Assembly (NCBI RefSeq): GCF_020889685.1
Contig: NZ_JACMYO010000019.1
Location: 1-64,000, forward strand
Origin: Bradyrhizobium oropedii
Lineage (GTDB): Bacteria > Pseudomonadota > Alphaproteobacteria > Rhizobiales > Xanthobacteraceae
Length of the DNA stretch: 64,000 nt
Reading direction: 5' to 3'
The notes beneath the pieces were generated by a model, which saw only the letters and a program-made list of their open reading frames with translations, searched no databases and was not told the DNA's origin. Within the stretch, counting starts at the first letter, position 1. Every line of letters starts with the position of its first letter. A program made the translations under genes and the position numbers. Positions 8,423 through 17,530 of the stretch are shown in pieces.

Positions 8423-10330
8423 GTGGCTCGTCCGTACGCGCAAGAGATTGAAAAGCTTGCCGAAACGCTGGCTTGGGCCGGATCGGCTTCGGTAGAAGAT
8501 CTGGTTCGCGCTGCGCGAACGGCCTCGCTTGGCCCTGTGGTGGCAGTTGGTTCAGGCGGCTCGCTCAGCGCCGCACATTTCCTCGCTCAGACCCATCAGC
8601 GCTTGTCCGGGCAGCTCGGACTGACAGCGACCCCTTCCGAGTTGCTGAACGAGCCTGCGCCACGTTCGGCCGCGATTTGGCTCTTGAGCGCCGGTGGGAG
8701 CAACGTCGATATTAACGGGGCTTTCGGCGACGCGGTGGCACGGGAACCACGCCAGCTTGCAGTCCTGTGCGGACGCGCGCAGAGCAGATTGTCGGACGCA
8801 GCGCAGCAGCATCCCTATTGCGATCTGCTGCTCTATGAGCTGCCAGCCGGCAAGGATGGTTTTCTGGCAACCAATTCCCTCTTCGGCTTTTCCGCTTTGA
8901 TCTTGCGGGCCTACCTGGAAGCGACCCAAGCAGGTACCAACTGGACCGCCATTGAGCAGCAAATATCTCGCCTGCTCTCAGCAGAAAATCAAACGACCTG
9001 GCGCAACTCCACCGCACAAGTTTGGGGACGGTCGACCACGGTCATTCTCCACAGTCCGAACGCCCGAGTCGGTGCGATAGATCTGGAATCAAAATTCACC
9101 GAAGCCGCAATCGGGAACCTTCATTACGCCGATTGGCGAAACTTCGCGCACGGGCGTCATCACTGGCTGGCTAAACGCGGAAATGAGAGTGCGATCATTG
9201 CACTTATCGGCGATGAAGACGAAGCGCTCGCGGAACGGACGCTCGCCCTGATACCGGATGATATTCCGATCTCTCGCCTCCGATTGCCTGGTCCGCCGGA
9301 AGCGGTCTCCCTTGGCGCCCTCGCAGCGTCACTCCTTCTGACAGGATGGGCGGGCGAGGCTCGAGCGATTGATCCTGGCAGGCCCGGCGTCCCCGAATTT
9401 GGTCGAAAGCTTTACGGTCTCCCGCTCAAGAAATCCGTAAAATCCCGTCGCGGCGCAGACATTGCGGCGATAGAACGAAAGGCTTTCGCCTCACACGAGC
9501 TGCTTGTCGAACGTGAGCAATTCAAGTTCTGGCAGAGCGCCTACAACGACTTTAACGAACGACTGCGTGCGGCCTCGTTTGCCGGCGCCGTGCTCGACTA
9601 CGACGGCACAATCGTGGACGCCCGCGCGCGCACTTTGCCTCCTGACAAAGATATTGTGCGAGCTCTTGTCCACCTCATCGAAAATGGCTTGATCTTGGCC
9701 ATCGCGACGGGGCGCGGAAAATCGGTACGCCTGTCCTTACGCGAAGTCCTGCCGACGGTGCTGTGGCCGAGTGTGACGATCGGCTATTACAATGGCCTCG
9801 AGATCGCGCCATTGAGTGACGATCGATCACCGAACGACACGACCCGGCCGACAGAGGCTCTGGCCGCTATTGCCGCTCGTCTGCGGGCCCAACCGGAGGT
9901 CTCTCTTTGTGCGGAGCAGACGGATCGCGCGCGCCAGATTACCCTGGAGCCCAAGCATTCCTTGCGAGAAGACCACCTTTGGCTCCTTGCTCAGCAGGCT
10001 ATTTTGTCGGAGCGGGCTAGCGGCGTTCGCGTCGTGAGATCCAGTCACTCGATCGACATCGTCGACGCCAAGCGCGCCAAGGGAGCAGTCGTTGATGCAA
10101 TGCGAAACCGGGTTGGGAGCGGCGCCATACTGTGCGTAGGCGATCGGGGGCGCTGGCCCGGAAACGATCACGAATTGCTGGCTGAACCTCTTTCGCTGAG
10201 CGTTGACGAGGTCAATCTCGATCCTGCGACGTGTTGGCATCTGGGGTCCGAAGGATCTCGTGGCCCGGCGGTTCTGCTCGAATATTTGAGAAGACTGCGA
10301 CCGCACGACGGTCGTTTCCTGTGGGAATGA
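8423..10330 (+). CDS. SIS (sugar isomerase) - HAD phosphatase fusion protein
   Basis: A 635-residue protein with a GTG start behind AAGGTGGAAG. Residues ~25-160 form a first SIS domain (VVAVGSGGSLSAAHFLA); ~190-315 look like a second one (ESKFTEAAIGN, then FAHGRHHWL, where GlmS/FrlB-type proteins have the HGP loop). Residues ~385-600 are a HAD hydrolase: DYDGT at 392-396 (nucleophile Asp392), ATGRG at 428-432, a lysine near 550-553, and GDRGRWPGND at 573-582. The family logic is aldose-ketose isomerisation or deglycation plus phosphate removal on a phosphosugar. First gene of the operon running to 15755. Confidence 0.8.
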   Translation: MARPYAQEIEKLAETLAWAGSASVEDLVRAARTASLGPVVAVGSGGSLSAAHFLAQTHQRLSGQLGLTATPSELLNEPAPRSAAIWLLSAGGSNVDINGAFGDAVAREPRQLAVLCGRAQSRLSDAAQQHPYCDLLLYELPAGKDGFLATNSLFGFSALILRAYLEATQAGTNWTAIEQQISRLLSAENQTTWRNSTAQVWGRSTTVILHSPNARVGAIDLESKFTEAAIGNLHYADWRNFAHGRHHWLAKRGNESAIIALIGDEDEALAERTLALIPDDIPISRLRLPGPPEAVSLGALAASLLLTGWAGEARAIDPGRPGVPEFGRKLYGLPLKKSVKSRRGADIAAIERKAFASHELLVEREQFKFWQSAYNDFNERLRAASFAGAVLDYDGTIVDARARTLPPDKDIVRALVHLIENGLILAIATGRGKSVRLSLREVLPTVLWPSVTIGYYNGLEIAPLSDDRSPNDTTRPTEALAAIAARLRAQPEVSLCAEQTDRARQITLEPKHSLREDHLWLLAQQAILSERASGVRVVRSSHSIDIVDAKRAKGAVVDAMRNRVGSGAILCVGDRGRWPGNDHELLAEPLSLSVDEVNLDPATCWHLGSEGSRGPAVLLEYLRRLRPHDGRFLWE

Positions 10331-10415
10331 TCCGAGAAATCGACAATCGGGTCGCCCTATGCACACGTAAGTTGTAACCTGGCTGTTCAATTCGCCCCTG
10401 AAGGGAGCAGAGTAA

Positions 10416-11525
10416 ATGCCCGTCAGATCCCAGCGCGATGCCGAGCCAATGCCGGCCGTCAGGTCATCGAAGGCGCGCGGCACGAAACAAACCGGAACCA
10501 AACGCCTCACCGCGTTCGGATCCGGTTTGATTGCGCTCGATCTCATCGTCAACGCCGATTCGTCCTCGTCGTTTCAAGCCCATGCTGGCGGGACTTGCGG
10601 CAATGTGCTCACCGTGCTCGCCTATCTGGGGTGGAACTCCTATCCTGTTGCGCGGCTCGGCGACGATGCCGCCTCCCAGGTCTTGCAGGCCGACATGAGC
10701 CGATGGGGCGTGCATCTCGATCATGCCCGCTGCACCCCCAGTGCGCACACGCCGATCATCGTCCAGCAGATCCGCCGCAAACGCGATGGCACCCCCACTC
10801 ATTCGTTTTCCTGGGCATGCCCTCGCTGTGGCAAGCGATTGCCCAGCTTCCAGCCGATCACCCGAACCGTGGTGGATTCGATTGCGCCTCACCTTGCGTC
10901 GGCGAAGGTCTTCTTCATGGATCGCTTGTCGAGAGGCATTCTCGACCTAGCTGCTTTGGCTGCCAAGAATGGCGCTCTCATCATGTACGAACCATCCGGC
11001 GTCGCCGAACCGCGGCTGCTCCGGGAGGCGATCGAACTCGCTCACGTTTTGAAATACGCAGATGCGCGCCTTTCCGAAATCGAGAAGGCCTGGACTGAGC
11101 GCGCGGCAACTGCGATCGAGATCCAGACCATGGGTGGCCGTGGGCTGCGCTACCGGCACAAGCTTGGCAGCAAGCGAAGCAACTGGCTGAGTATACCGGC
11201 CATAAGTGCACCCCGGCTGGTTGACACCTGCGGCTCCGGTGATTGGTTCAGCGCCGGCTTTCTCACCGAGATATTCAGGCTGCAACCTGAGGGCCTGTCA
11301 AAATTGAAGGCTGGCCAACTGACCCAGGCGCTTCACTATGGCCAAGCGGTCGCTGCCTGGAATTGCGGCTTTGAAGGAGCTCGAGGCGGCATGTACGCCT
11401 CGACCAAGAACGTGTTTCAGAAGCAGATTGCAAAGCTGCTGGAGGGCGGCACCCCGGCTCTCCCAGCATCCACTAAGGCGACCGTCGAAGCGGAGAGTCT
11501 CGCCTGCCCCGCTTGCGTCGCGTGA
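10416..11525 (+). CDS. PfkB-family sugar/nucleoside kinase with CxxC pairs
   Basis: A 369-residue protein behind a GAAGGGAGCAG site. The ribokinase fold is shown by the N-terminal AFGSGLIALDLIVN and AGGTCGNVLTVLAYLGWNSY, and by the catalytic DTCGSGDWFSAGF at 270-282 (Asp276 as base; canonical DTxGAGD with Ala to Ser). Unusually, residues 134-141 read ACPRCGKR, a zinc-knuckle-like insertion in the substrate lid region, and the C-terminus has a second CPAC. It might phosphorylate the product handled by the SIS-HAD protein; this is inferred from the operon only. The gap to the next gene is 21 bp. Confidence 0.8.
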   Translation: MPVRSQRDAEPMPAVRSSKARGTKQTGTKRLTAFGSGLIALDLIVNADSSSSFQAHAGGTCGNVLTVLAYLGWNSYPVARLGDDAASQVLQADMSRWGVHLDHARCTPSAHTPIIVQQIRRKRDGTPTHSFSWACPRCGKRLPSFQPITRTVVDSIAPHLASAKVFFMDRLSRGILDLAALAAKNGALIMYEPSGVAEPRLLREAIELAHVLKYADARLSEIEKAWTERAATAIEIQTMGGRGLRYRHKLGSKRSNWLSIPAISAPRLVDTCGSGDWFSAGFLTEIFRLQPEGLSKLKAGQLTQALHYGQAVAAWNCGFEGARGGMYASTKNVFQKQIAKLLEGGTPALPASTKATVEAESLACPACVA

Positions 11526-11546
11526 GAGCTCCATCCCGGAGGAGGA

Positions 11547-12647
11547 ATGAAGGAAGAACTTGCGCAGCGCCTGCTCGCTCTGGTCATGGAGTGGGACGAG
11601 AATCGACTTGCCCAGGAACTTCCGCGATTGGATCGGATGGCCCGGTTCAAGTACGACGAGTATCAGCAGTTCGGTCCCGGTCAAAAGTTTCTCGAAGCCC
11701 TTTGCCTCTGGTTGAAGCAGTTCGCCACCAAAGCCGAACGTGAGATTGCCTACGCCTTCGTGCGCGATCGCGTCGTCTTCGTTTCTGCAGCCGACATGCG
11801 CCATCTCGTCGAGTCCAGTTTCCCCGACGTTATCCGCCCGTCCTTGATCGCCGATGTCGCCAATTCCATCGGAATCGCTCCCCATTGCATCACTGAAGTG
11901 GTCCGTCATCCCGACTATCAACGTTCGCTGCGTCAGACGCTCTTCCTGGGGCTGAGTGACGGCTCGAGAATGGATATCTTTCGGCGGGCAGCTTCCCTCG
12001 ACAATGAGCAAGTCTGGCAGGCGTACGAAATCGGTAAACCGAAATCGGCGGGGATGCTCAAAGACCTGCAATCAGCCCTCGGCGATACGAATGCCCAGTT
12101 CGCCAGGATCGTGCTGATCGACGATTTTTCGGCGAGCGGCATTTCCTATATCCGCAAAGAGGAGGATCAGTGGAAGGGCAAGCTGGTCAAGGCATTGAAG
12201 CAGTTTCAGCCTAACGAAGACGCGTCCTGTCTGATCAAGTATTCTGCGATCAAGATGCACATCGTTCTGTATGTGGCGACCAAGGCGGCCGTCGATTACA
12301 TCGGCGACAAGTTGGCGACCTACTGCAAAGAGCAATCGATCCCCGTCCCAAGCATCACCGCCGTCTACGAGCTTGCGCCCGACATGGCCCTCGCCTCCCT
12401 TCGCGACAAGGAGTTTCTCGCGCTGGTCGATTCCAATTCCTACTATCGTACTCGCCCCCTTGATGAGCACGAGGCAAAGGGAGGAACAGACACTATCAAG
12501 CGCGGCTTCGCGGCCTGTGGCTTGCCGCTGGTCCTGGCCCACAACTGCCCTAACAATAGCATCTATCTGCTCTGGGCCGATCCTCTCGAAGTCGGCAGCG
12601 CGCGTGGCCTCTTCCCGCGCATTGTGCGTCACCGCGAGGTCTCATAG
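11547..12647 (+). CDS. Phosphoribosyltransferase-like protein (conflict-system type)
   Basis: A 366-residue protein with a strong GGAGGAG site. The key motif is RIVLIDDFSASGIS at 187-200, the hydrophobic-DD-x4-SG PRPP-binding loop of type I phosphoribosyltransferases. The ~180 residues before it are helical and unlike biosynthetic enzymes. The size and neighbours match a class I recall as PRTase-CE, described from bacterial conflict loci by comparative genomics; that recollection should be checked. It may transfer or remove phosphoribosyl groups on a nucleotide, or sense PRPP. Its TAG stop overlaps the GTG start of the ATPase gene by one base. Confidence 0.7.
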   Translation: MKEELAQRLLALVMEWDENRLAQELPRLDRMARFKYDEYQQFGPGQKFLEALCLWLKQFATKAEREIAYAFVRDRVVFVSAADMRHLVESSFPDVIRPSLIADVANSIGIAPHCITEVVRHPDYQRSLRQTLFLGLSDGSRMDIFRRAASLDNEQVWQAYEIGKPKSAGMLKDLQSALGDTNAQFARIVLIDDFSASGISYIRKEEDQWKGKLVKALKQFQPNEDASCLIKYSAIKMHIVLYVATKAAVDYIGDKLATYCKEQSIPVPSITAVYELAPDMALASLRDKEFLALVDSNSYYRTRPLDEHEAKGGTDTIKRGFAACGLPLVLAHNCPNNSIYLLWADPLEVGSARGLFPRIVRHREVS

Positions 12648-14563
12648 TGGCTCGAAATGCCTTTGCCATCCGGACCTCGGAGACATCGTCCCCCGACGAC
12701 GTATTCTCGCGATACTTTGCGCCCGAGGTTCTGAGTATTCTCCCGCAGGATCTGTTCGCCACAAGTGCGCTGGTGCTGCGAAGCGCCCCTGGCGGGGGCA
12801 AAACATCGCTTCTGCGAATATTTACCCCAGGTCCCCTGATCCAGGTCATTCGTAATCGTCATCTCTCTCCGCACGACGAAATTCATCGAAGCCTGGCTCA
12901 GCTGGGCGTGGTCGACGAGGCGACGGCGCTCGCATTTGGAATCCTCGTTCCCTGCGCGAGTGGATACGCCGAAATCGGCCCTCAACTTGAAGAACGCACC
13001 TCTCGCGCGCTGTTTCGCGCTCTGGTGAATGCTCGCATCATCCTCAGGTCGTTGCGAGCACTGTGCACGCTCCATGACCTCGATTATCCCAATGGCTTGG
13101 GCACGATCACCTGCGAGTACGCCGCATCGCTGTTCGACGAGGGGCCCATTCCGCGAAACGCCGACCTCGGCGCCCTGCGCGCATGGGCCGAGGACGTCGA
13201 GTCTCGCTGCTTCGCTCAACTCGACGCCGTCGGAAACACGTCCGTAGATCTGCCGCTTCACATGCAATTTGATGCTGTGCTGTGGCTGTCGCAGGTGTCA
13301 TTCGTCATTCATGGCAGGATCGTCGCAGCAAAGCCAATCGTCATGTTCGACGATGTCCATCGGCTCCGCCCTTGGCAAAGAACTCTGCTGTACAGCGAAC
13401 TGCTCGATCACAGACAGGGGGCATCCGTCTGGTTCGCCGAACGAACCTATGTGATCAATCCTTCTGAGCTTTTGACAGGCGCGATCCCGCGACGGGACTA
13501 CGAAGAAGTGCGCATGGAGCAAGCCTGGAGCACGGCCAAATCCAAGCAGTATCTGAACTTTGTGACGTCGATCGCGAACCGACGCATGGCACAGATGCGC
13601 ACCGATCTGGAGAGCTTCGGCGACTATCTTTCGAACACTGTCACGGACTACGCGACTCAAGACAAAATCGCAAAGGCCCTGCCGGAGATGGAGCAGAGTG
13701 TTCGCGACCTTGCAAGTGGTAGCGGCCTCTTCGACGAGTGGATCTCCAGCGCGGCTTCCTCCACGGCAGAACCTTTCGACAAGGCGATCGAATGGACCCG
13801 AATTGGCATTCTCATCACGCGAGAGAAGCAGAAGGTTCAAGCATCCCTGGATCTAGCGCCCCTGTCGGACGACGATCTGGAAGGGCGGACAGGCTCTGGC
13901 GTGCCCGCCGCTGCGGAGCGGTTTGTTTGTCGCAGGCACGACGTACCCTATTTCTACGGAATTGACCGCGTGGTGCGGCTCAGTTCCTACAATGTCGAGG
14001 AATTTCTCCAGATCTGCGCAGTCCTATATGACCATATTTATGCGCAGAAGATCACGCGCTCACGTGGCAGCGGTCCGTTATCGGTCAGCGCAAAAATTCA
14101 GAACGACGCCCTGACCAAACTTGCCGAGAAGAGATTTAAGGAGCTGCCACGCCTGTTCGCGCTCGGCCCCCAGGCGCAACGCCTCATCGAAGCAATCGGG
14201 CTCATGTGCCGTGAGAAAACCTACGAGCCAAACGCTCCTTATGCACCTGGCGTGACGGGTATTGCCCTTTCCACGCAGGATCGCGAGGCACTGGTGCAAG
14301 CCGGCCGGGACGGTCCCGGCAACCCGTATTTCGAACTCGCATCCACGATCAGTTCTTGCGTGGCGCAAAATCTGTTCGAGGTGCGCGACAATCACAAGCA
14401 GGACAACAAGACGTGGGTCGTTCTGTATCTAAACCGGCTATTTTGCGCGCAATTTGATCTTGTCTATCACGTTGGCGGTTGGCAGCGCGTCTCTCTTCGA
14501 CGGCTTCAGGATTGGTCGCGCGGGGTGGTACCGCGCGCGAATGAAAAGATAACATTGGTCTGA
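12647..14563 (+). CDS. ORC/CDC6-like P-loop ATPase
   Basis: A 638-residue protein. Walker A is APGGGKTS at 47-54, directly followed by LLRIFTPG; Walker B is IVMFDDVHRL at 231-240. The long insert between them and the extended helical C-terminus (about 400-638) fit an AAA+/STAND-like ATPase of the ORC-CDC6-like class seen beside phosphoribosyltransferase-like genes, rather than a replication initiator. The GTG start overlaps the previous stop, so the two products are probably made in fixed ratio and may form a complex. The next gene begins four bases after its stop. Confidence 0.7.
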   Translation: MARNAFAIRTSETSSPDDVFSRYFAPEVLSILPQDLFATSALVLRSAPGGGKTSLLRIFTPGPLIQVIRNRHLSPHDEIHRSLAQLGVVDEATALAFGILVPCASGYAEIGPQLEERTSRALFRALVNARIILRSLRALCTLHDLDYPNGLGTITCEYAASLFDEGPIPRNADLGALRAWAEDVESRCFAQLDAVGNTSVDLPLHMQFDAVLWLSQVSFVIHGRIVAAKPIVMFDDVHRLRPWQRTLLYSELLDHRQGASVWFAERTYVINPSELLTGAIPRRDYEEVRMEQAWSTAKSKQYLNFVTSIANRRMAQMRTDLESFGDYLSNTVTDYATQDKIAKALPEMEQSVRDLASGSGLFDEWISSAASSTAEPFDKAIEWTRIGILITREKQKVQASLDLAPLSDDDLEGRTGSGVPAAAERFVCRRHDVPYFYGIDRVVRLSSYNVEEFLQICAVLYDHIYAQKITRSRGSGPLSVSAKIQNDALTKLAEKRFKELPRLFALGPQAQRLIEAIGLMCREKTYEPNAPYAPGVTGIALSTQDREALVQAGRDGPGNPYFELASTISSCVAQNLFEVRDNHKQDNKTWVVLYLNRLFCAQFDLVYHVGGWQRVSLRRLQDWSRGVVPRANEKITLV

Positions 14564-14567
14564 TAGC

Positions 14568-15755
14568 ATGTGGTGGGACCCCTACAATCTATATCGATCC
14601 GACCAGTTCAGTGCCTTTTGGCGCAAACACCTGGAAGATCGAGAGCGACGCCTGCTGTTCATCGTCGGAGCGGGATTTGATCCGCGCGTGATGGGCCCGG
14701 CGAAGGAGATCATTGCCTGCGGGCCTGACGCCGCGCGCAAGTGCCTGGCAATCGACATGTCGGAGGGATATGGCACGGACGCCGCGGCCTCCAAACTTGG
14801 CAAGAAAAACCTCACCGGCCTGAAGACGCTGTTTCCTGACGGTCGTCTCGAGGTCAGAGAACTGGTCACGACCGACACGGATGGAATTCGAGACGTTTCG
14901 CGGAGTGCCGCAGTTCTATTTGCCGATTTTGAGACCTGGATATCCGATTATACCGACATCATTGTCGACATCAGCGCGCTCCCTCGCCTCGTCTATCTCA
15001 CTCTGCTCAACACGTTGCTTACCCATCTTGTGAAGCCTGGCTCCGAAACACCACTTGGTTCCGCGATCAACCTTCACGTCGTTTATGCGGAATCCGCGGT
15101 GATTGATAATGCCATCACCAAATTTGAGATCGATACGGATCTTGCACCTATCCAGAGCTTGGGGATCCGGCTCGACGAAGAGGCTTCATTGGGCTGGCCG
15201 GTCGTTTGGTTTCCGGTGCTCGCGGAGGACGTGCTCGAGCAGCTCACCCGCATCGGCGAACGCACCAATCCCGATGAGATCTGCCCGGTATTGCCCATTC
15301 AGTCCGCGGATGCTCGTCGCGGCGACAACATCATAAATGCGTTGGGCGAGTTTCTGTTTGACCGCTACGACGTCGATATCCGCGACATCTTGCGGGCGAC
15401 CGAATGGAACCCGTTCCAGCTTTATCGCTCGCTGATGCAGACGATGGCGCGCTACGAAGACAGTCTCAAGCTCGCCGGCGGCGCAAAATTTGTCCTGTCG
15501 CCCTTGTCGAGCAAAGGCCTGTCGATTGGATGCTTGCTGGCGGCCTTTGAGAAGCGGGCGACCGGCAATCGCGCGGCCGTCCGTGTCGGCATGGCGCATG
15601 TCGAATCCCGGCGATATGAAGCGGCCAAGATACAATCGAATCCACAATATCAGCTCATTTCCGCCTGGGTCGCGGGCGAGTGCTATAGCGTCACCGCTCA
15701 ACAAAAGCAGAGCGAAGAGGCGCGGCAAGCGCTTGTCACCGCGGACGCCAAATGA
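14568..15755 (+). CDS. Unrecognised protein of the SOS-controlled operon
   Basis: A 395-residue soluble protein starting MWWDPYNLYRSDQFSAFWRK. Residues 29-40 read LLFIVGAGFDPR, a Rossmann-like glycine-rich loop, and IIVDISALPRLVYLTLLNTL (about 130-150) resembles a second core strand-helix. No catalytic motif was recognised. It is the last gene of the tightly packed operon and could be the effector or substrate-recognition part of the system. In similar PRTase/ORC loci an extra protein of this kind would be expected, but I cannot name a family. Confidence 0.65.
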   Translation: MWWDPYNLYRSDQFSAFWRKHLEDRERRLLFIVGAGFDPRVMGPAKEIIACGPDAARKCLAIDMSEGYGTDAAASKLGKKNLTGLKTLFPDGRLEVRELVTTDTDGIRDVSRSAAVLFADFETWISDYTDIIVDISALPRLVYLTLLNTLLTHLVKPGSETPLGSAINLHVVYAESAVIDNAITKFEIDTDLAPIQSLGIRLDEEASLGWPVVWFPVLAEDVLEQLTRIGERTNPDEICPVLPIQSADARRGDNIINALGEFLFDRYDVDIRDILRATEWNPFQLYRSLMQTMARYEDSLKLAGGAKFVLSPLSSKGLSIGCLLAAFEKRATGNRAAVRVGMAHVESRRYEAAKIQSNPQYQLISAWVAGECYSVTAQQKQSEEARQALVTADAK

Positions 15756-15961
15756 CGGTCTCCCCAGCCGATCGACGCGGGCTCGATTAGTGTCGGCACA
15801 TTGCCAAGCCGCGGCGCAGCTGCGAAGTGACGAGACTCGTCCTGCCTTTGCGAAGCTGCGGTCTTCACAGCGCCCGTGTAGTCGCCGGTTTGCCGTTCGA
15901 ACGGCTCTCGCTATAGTTGCGTGATCGCTCTTTGTCAGCAACAGCATGCAAGAGGCATGGC

Positions 15962-16140
15962 ATGGCACGAGGCCTCATCAAGGTCGTCCAGACCGGTAGT
16001 CCGATCCGACGACCGGCGTATCAGCGGCGCACGCTCATAGGTCTGGGGCTCAACAAAATTGGACGCGTGCGAACCTTGGAGAACACCCCTTGCGTTCACG
16101 GATGATCGACAAGGTCAAGCACATGCTAACGATCCTTGTC
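15962..16140 (+). pseudogene. rpmD: Broken ribosomal protein L30 (rpmD) copy
   Basis: The frame from ATG 15962 reads [20 protein letters not shown] and [23 protein letters not shown], an unmistakable L30 sequence. It hits a stop after CVHG. Adding one base there continues as [12 protein letters not shown] in the next frame, which is the normal L30 C-terminus (RGMI-x-KV-x-H). So a single-base deletion at about 16097-16101 disables an otherwise full-length copy. The intact rpmD of this genome should lie in the ribosomal operon; this is a stray duplicate. Its 3' end overlaps the start of the following gene. Confidence 0.8.
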
Positions 16141-17472
16141 GAAATCAAGGAGCTCTCCTTCCGCCGCTTCAACGCGCTCGCAGGCTATTCGCGCGATCCA
16201 GCGACGGTTACCGTGTTCGAAGAAGCGGAATGGTACGCCACCGGCGACGAACGGGTCATCGGCATGGTCGTTCGAGATATCGAAGATAACGACTGGGGCT
16301 GGATCATTCTGGGCCGCGACGAACGGCTCCGCTATCGCGCAATCGACGCCAACAGTTCCATGGCGTCCATCGCGGACGCGCGGCGCGACCTCATGAAAGA
16401 AATGGAATTTCATAATGGGGAGCCCGACGAGGCCTTCCATCAGGCAGACGCGCCGGGCGCGCCCATGGACTTCCTCACACCTATCGTATCACCGGATCAA
16501 CTAAATCAAGGCTTCCGTATCTTGCTTTCAGAGGCCCGCTACTCGCCGGCCCGCGAGATCATCGAAGCTATGATGCGATTCTACGAGGACATGGACGGCA
16601 ATTTTGTCGAGCAATTGCCGACGACGGCATTCGACGCGCGATTGTGGGAATTATATCTGTTTGCGACCTTTGCCGAGCTCGGTTACGCACCGGCGCCGGA
16701 GCTTGCAATCCCTGACTTCATCTTCCTGGGCCCGGATGGCGCAATCGGAATCGAAGCGACGTCCGTGAATCCAGGCGCGCTGGTCCCCCCGCCCGCCAGT
16801 CCTCAGGAGCTGTTGGCTTACATCGAAAACTACGTGCCGATCCGACTTGGCCGAGTTCTGCGCCGAAAGCTCGAGCATCCGACGCCGTATTGGGAGAGGC
16901 CGGAAATGGACGGAATTCCGTTCGTTATCGCGGTGCAGGACTTCCATAGTCCCGGCGCCATGAGGTTCATCTCGGCGGCCATGAGCGACTATGTATTCGG
17001 CGTTCGGCACAGTCTGGTCGATGGCAGCCCTGAACTCATCGACGAGCATGTTTGGGGTGAGCTTCGCGAGCAGTCCGGCTTCTTCTCATTCCCGAATGCG
17101 GAGAATGTCTCGGCCGTCATCGTCAATGCTCAAGGCACGCTACCAAAATTCAACCGGCTCGGTTATCTCGCCGGCTTTGGCAGCAAGCATGTCCGGATGG
17201 TGCGCAGCGGCGTTGCGCAAGATGATCAGCATCGAACGCCGTTTGTTCATGTCATTCACGCGCCGCGATATTCCGAGACTTGGGTTGAGGGAATGACCGT
17301 CTTTCACAATCCGGGCGCAAGGATTCCGCTCGATCCGGATCTTATTCCGGGTGCCTGTCACCAGTTCCTTCAGCCAGACAACTCGATCGTGTCTCTGGCG
17401 CCGCAGTTTCACCCGATGTTTTCAGGAACTTCAATTTGGGTGGCTGGCCGAAGGAGACGTCATCAAGGCTAG
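16123..17472 (+). CDS. Hypothetical protein with restriction-endonuclease-like core
   Basis: The ATG at 16123 is chosen because AAGG lies 8 bases before it and because the in-frame residues upstream belong to the rpmD relic. The product has 449 residues. The middle (about 170-215) reads RLWELYLFATFAELGY, then IPDFIFLGPDGAIGIEATSV: a helix with Glu followed by PD-x(n)-E-x-T, the layout of PD-(D/E)xK nucleases with Thr replacing the catalytic Lys. The N-terminal ~80 residues form a small alpha/beta domain. The activity is therefore uncertain. It follows the SOS operon in the same direction but after a ~370-bp gap. Confidence 0.6.
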   Translation: MLTILVEIKELSFRRFNALAGYSRDPATVTVFEEAEWYATGDERVIGMVVRDIEDNDWGWIILGRDERLRYRAIDANSSMASIADARRDLMKEMEFHNGEPDEAFHQADAPGAPMDFLTPIVSPDQLNQGFRILLSEARYSPAREIIEAMMRFYEDMDGNFVEQLPTTAFDARLWELYLFATFAELGYAPAPELAIPDFIFLGPDGAIGIEATSVNPGALVPPPASPQELLAYIENYVPIRLGRVLRRKLEHPTPYWERPEMDGIPFVIAVQDFHSPGAMRFISAAMSDYVFGVRHSLVDGSPELIDEHVWGELREQSGFFSFPNAENVSAVIVNAQGTLPKFNRLGYLAGFGSKHVRMVRSGVAQDDQHRTPFVHVIHAPRYSETWVEGMTVFHNPGARIPLDPDLIPGACHQFLQPDNSIVSLAPQFHPMFSGTSIWVAGRRRRHQG

Positions 17473-17530
17473 CGGCCTCTCAACCGAGCCGCCGGCGCAA
17501 TTGCGCTGACCTGCTTCCCGCTCCATCCTC

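Noticed and set aside
15000..16000. CRISPR arrays or rRNA genes
   Set aside because: I read this stretch and the rest of the window for regularly spaced repeats and rRNA signatures; none was seen.
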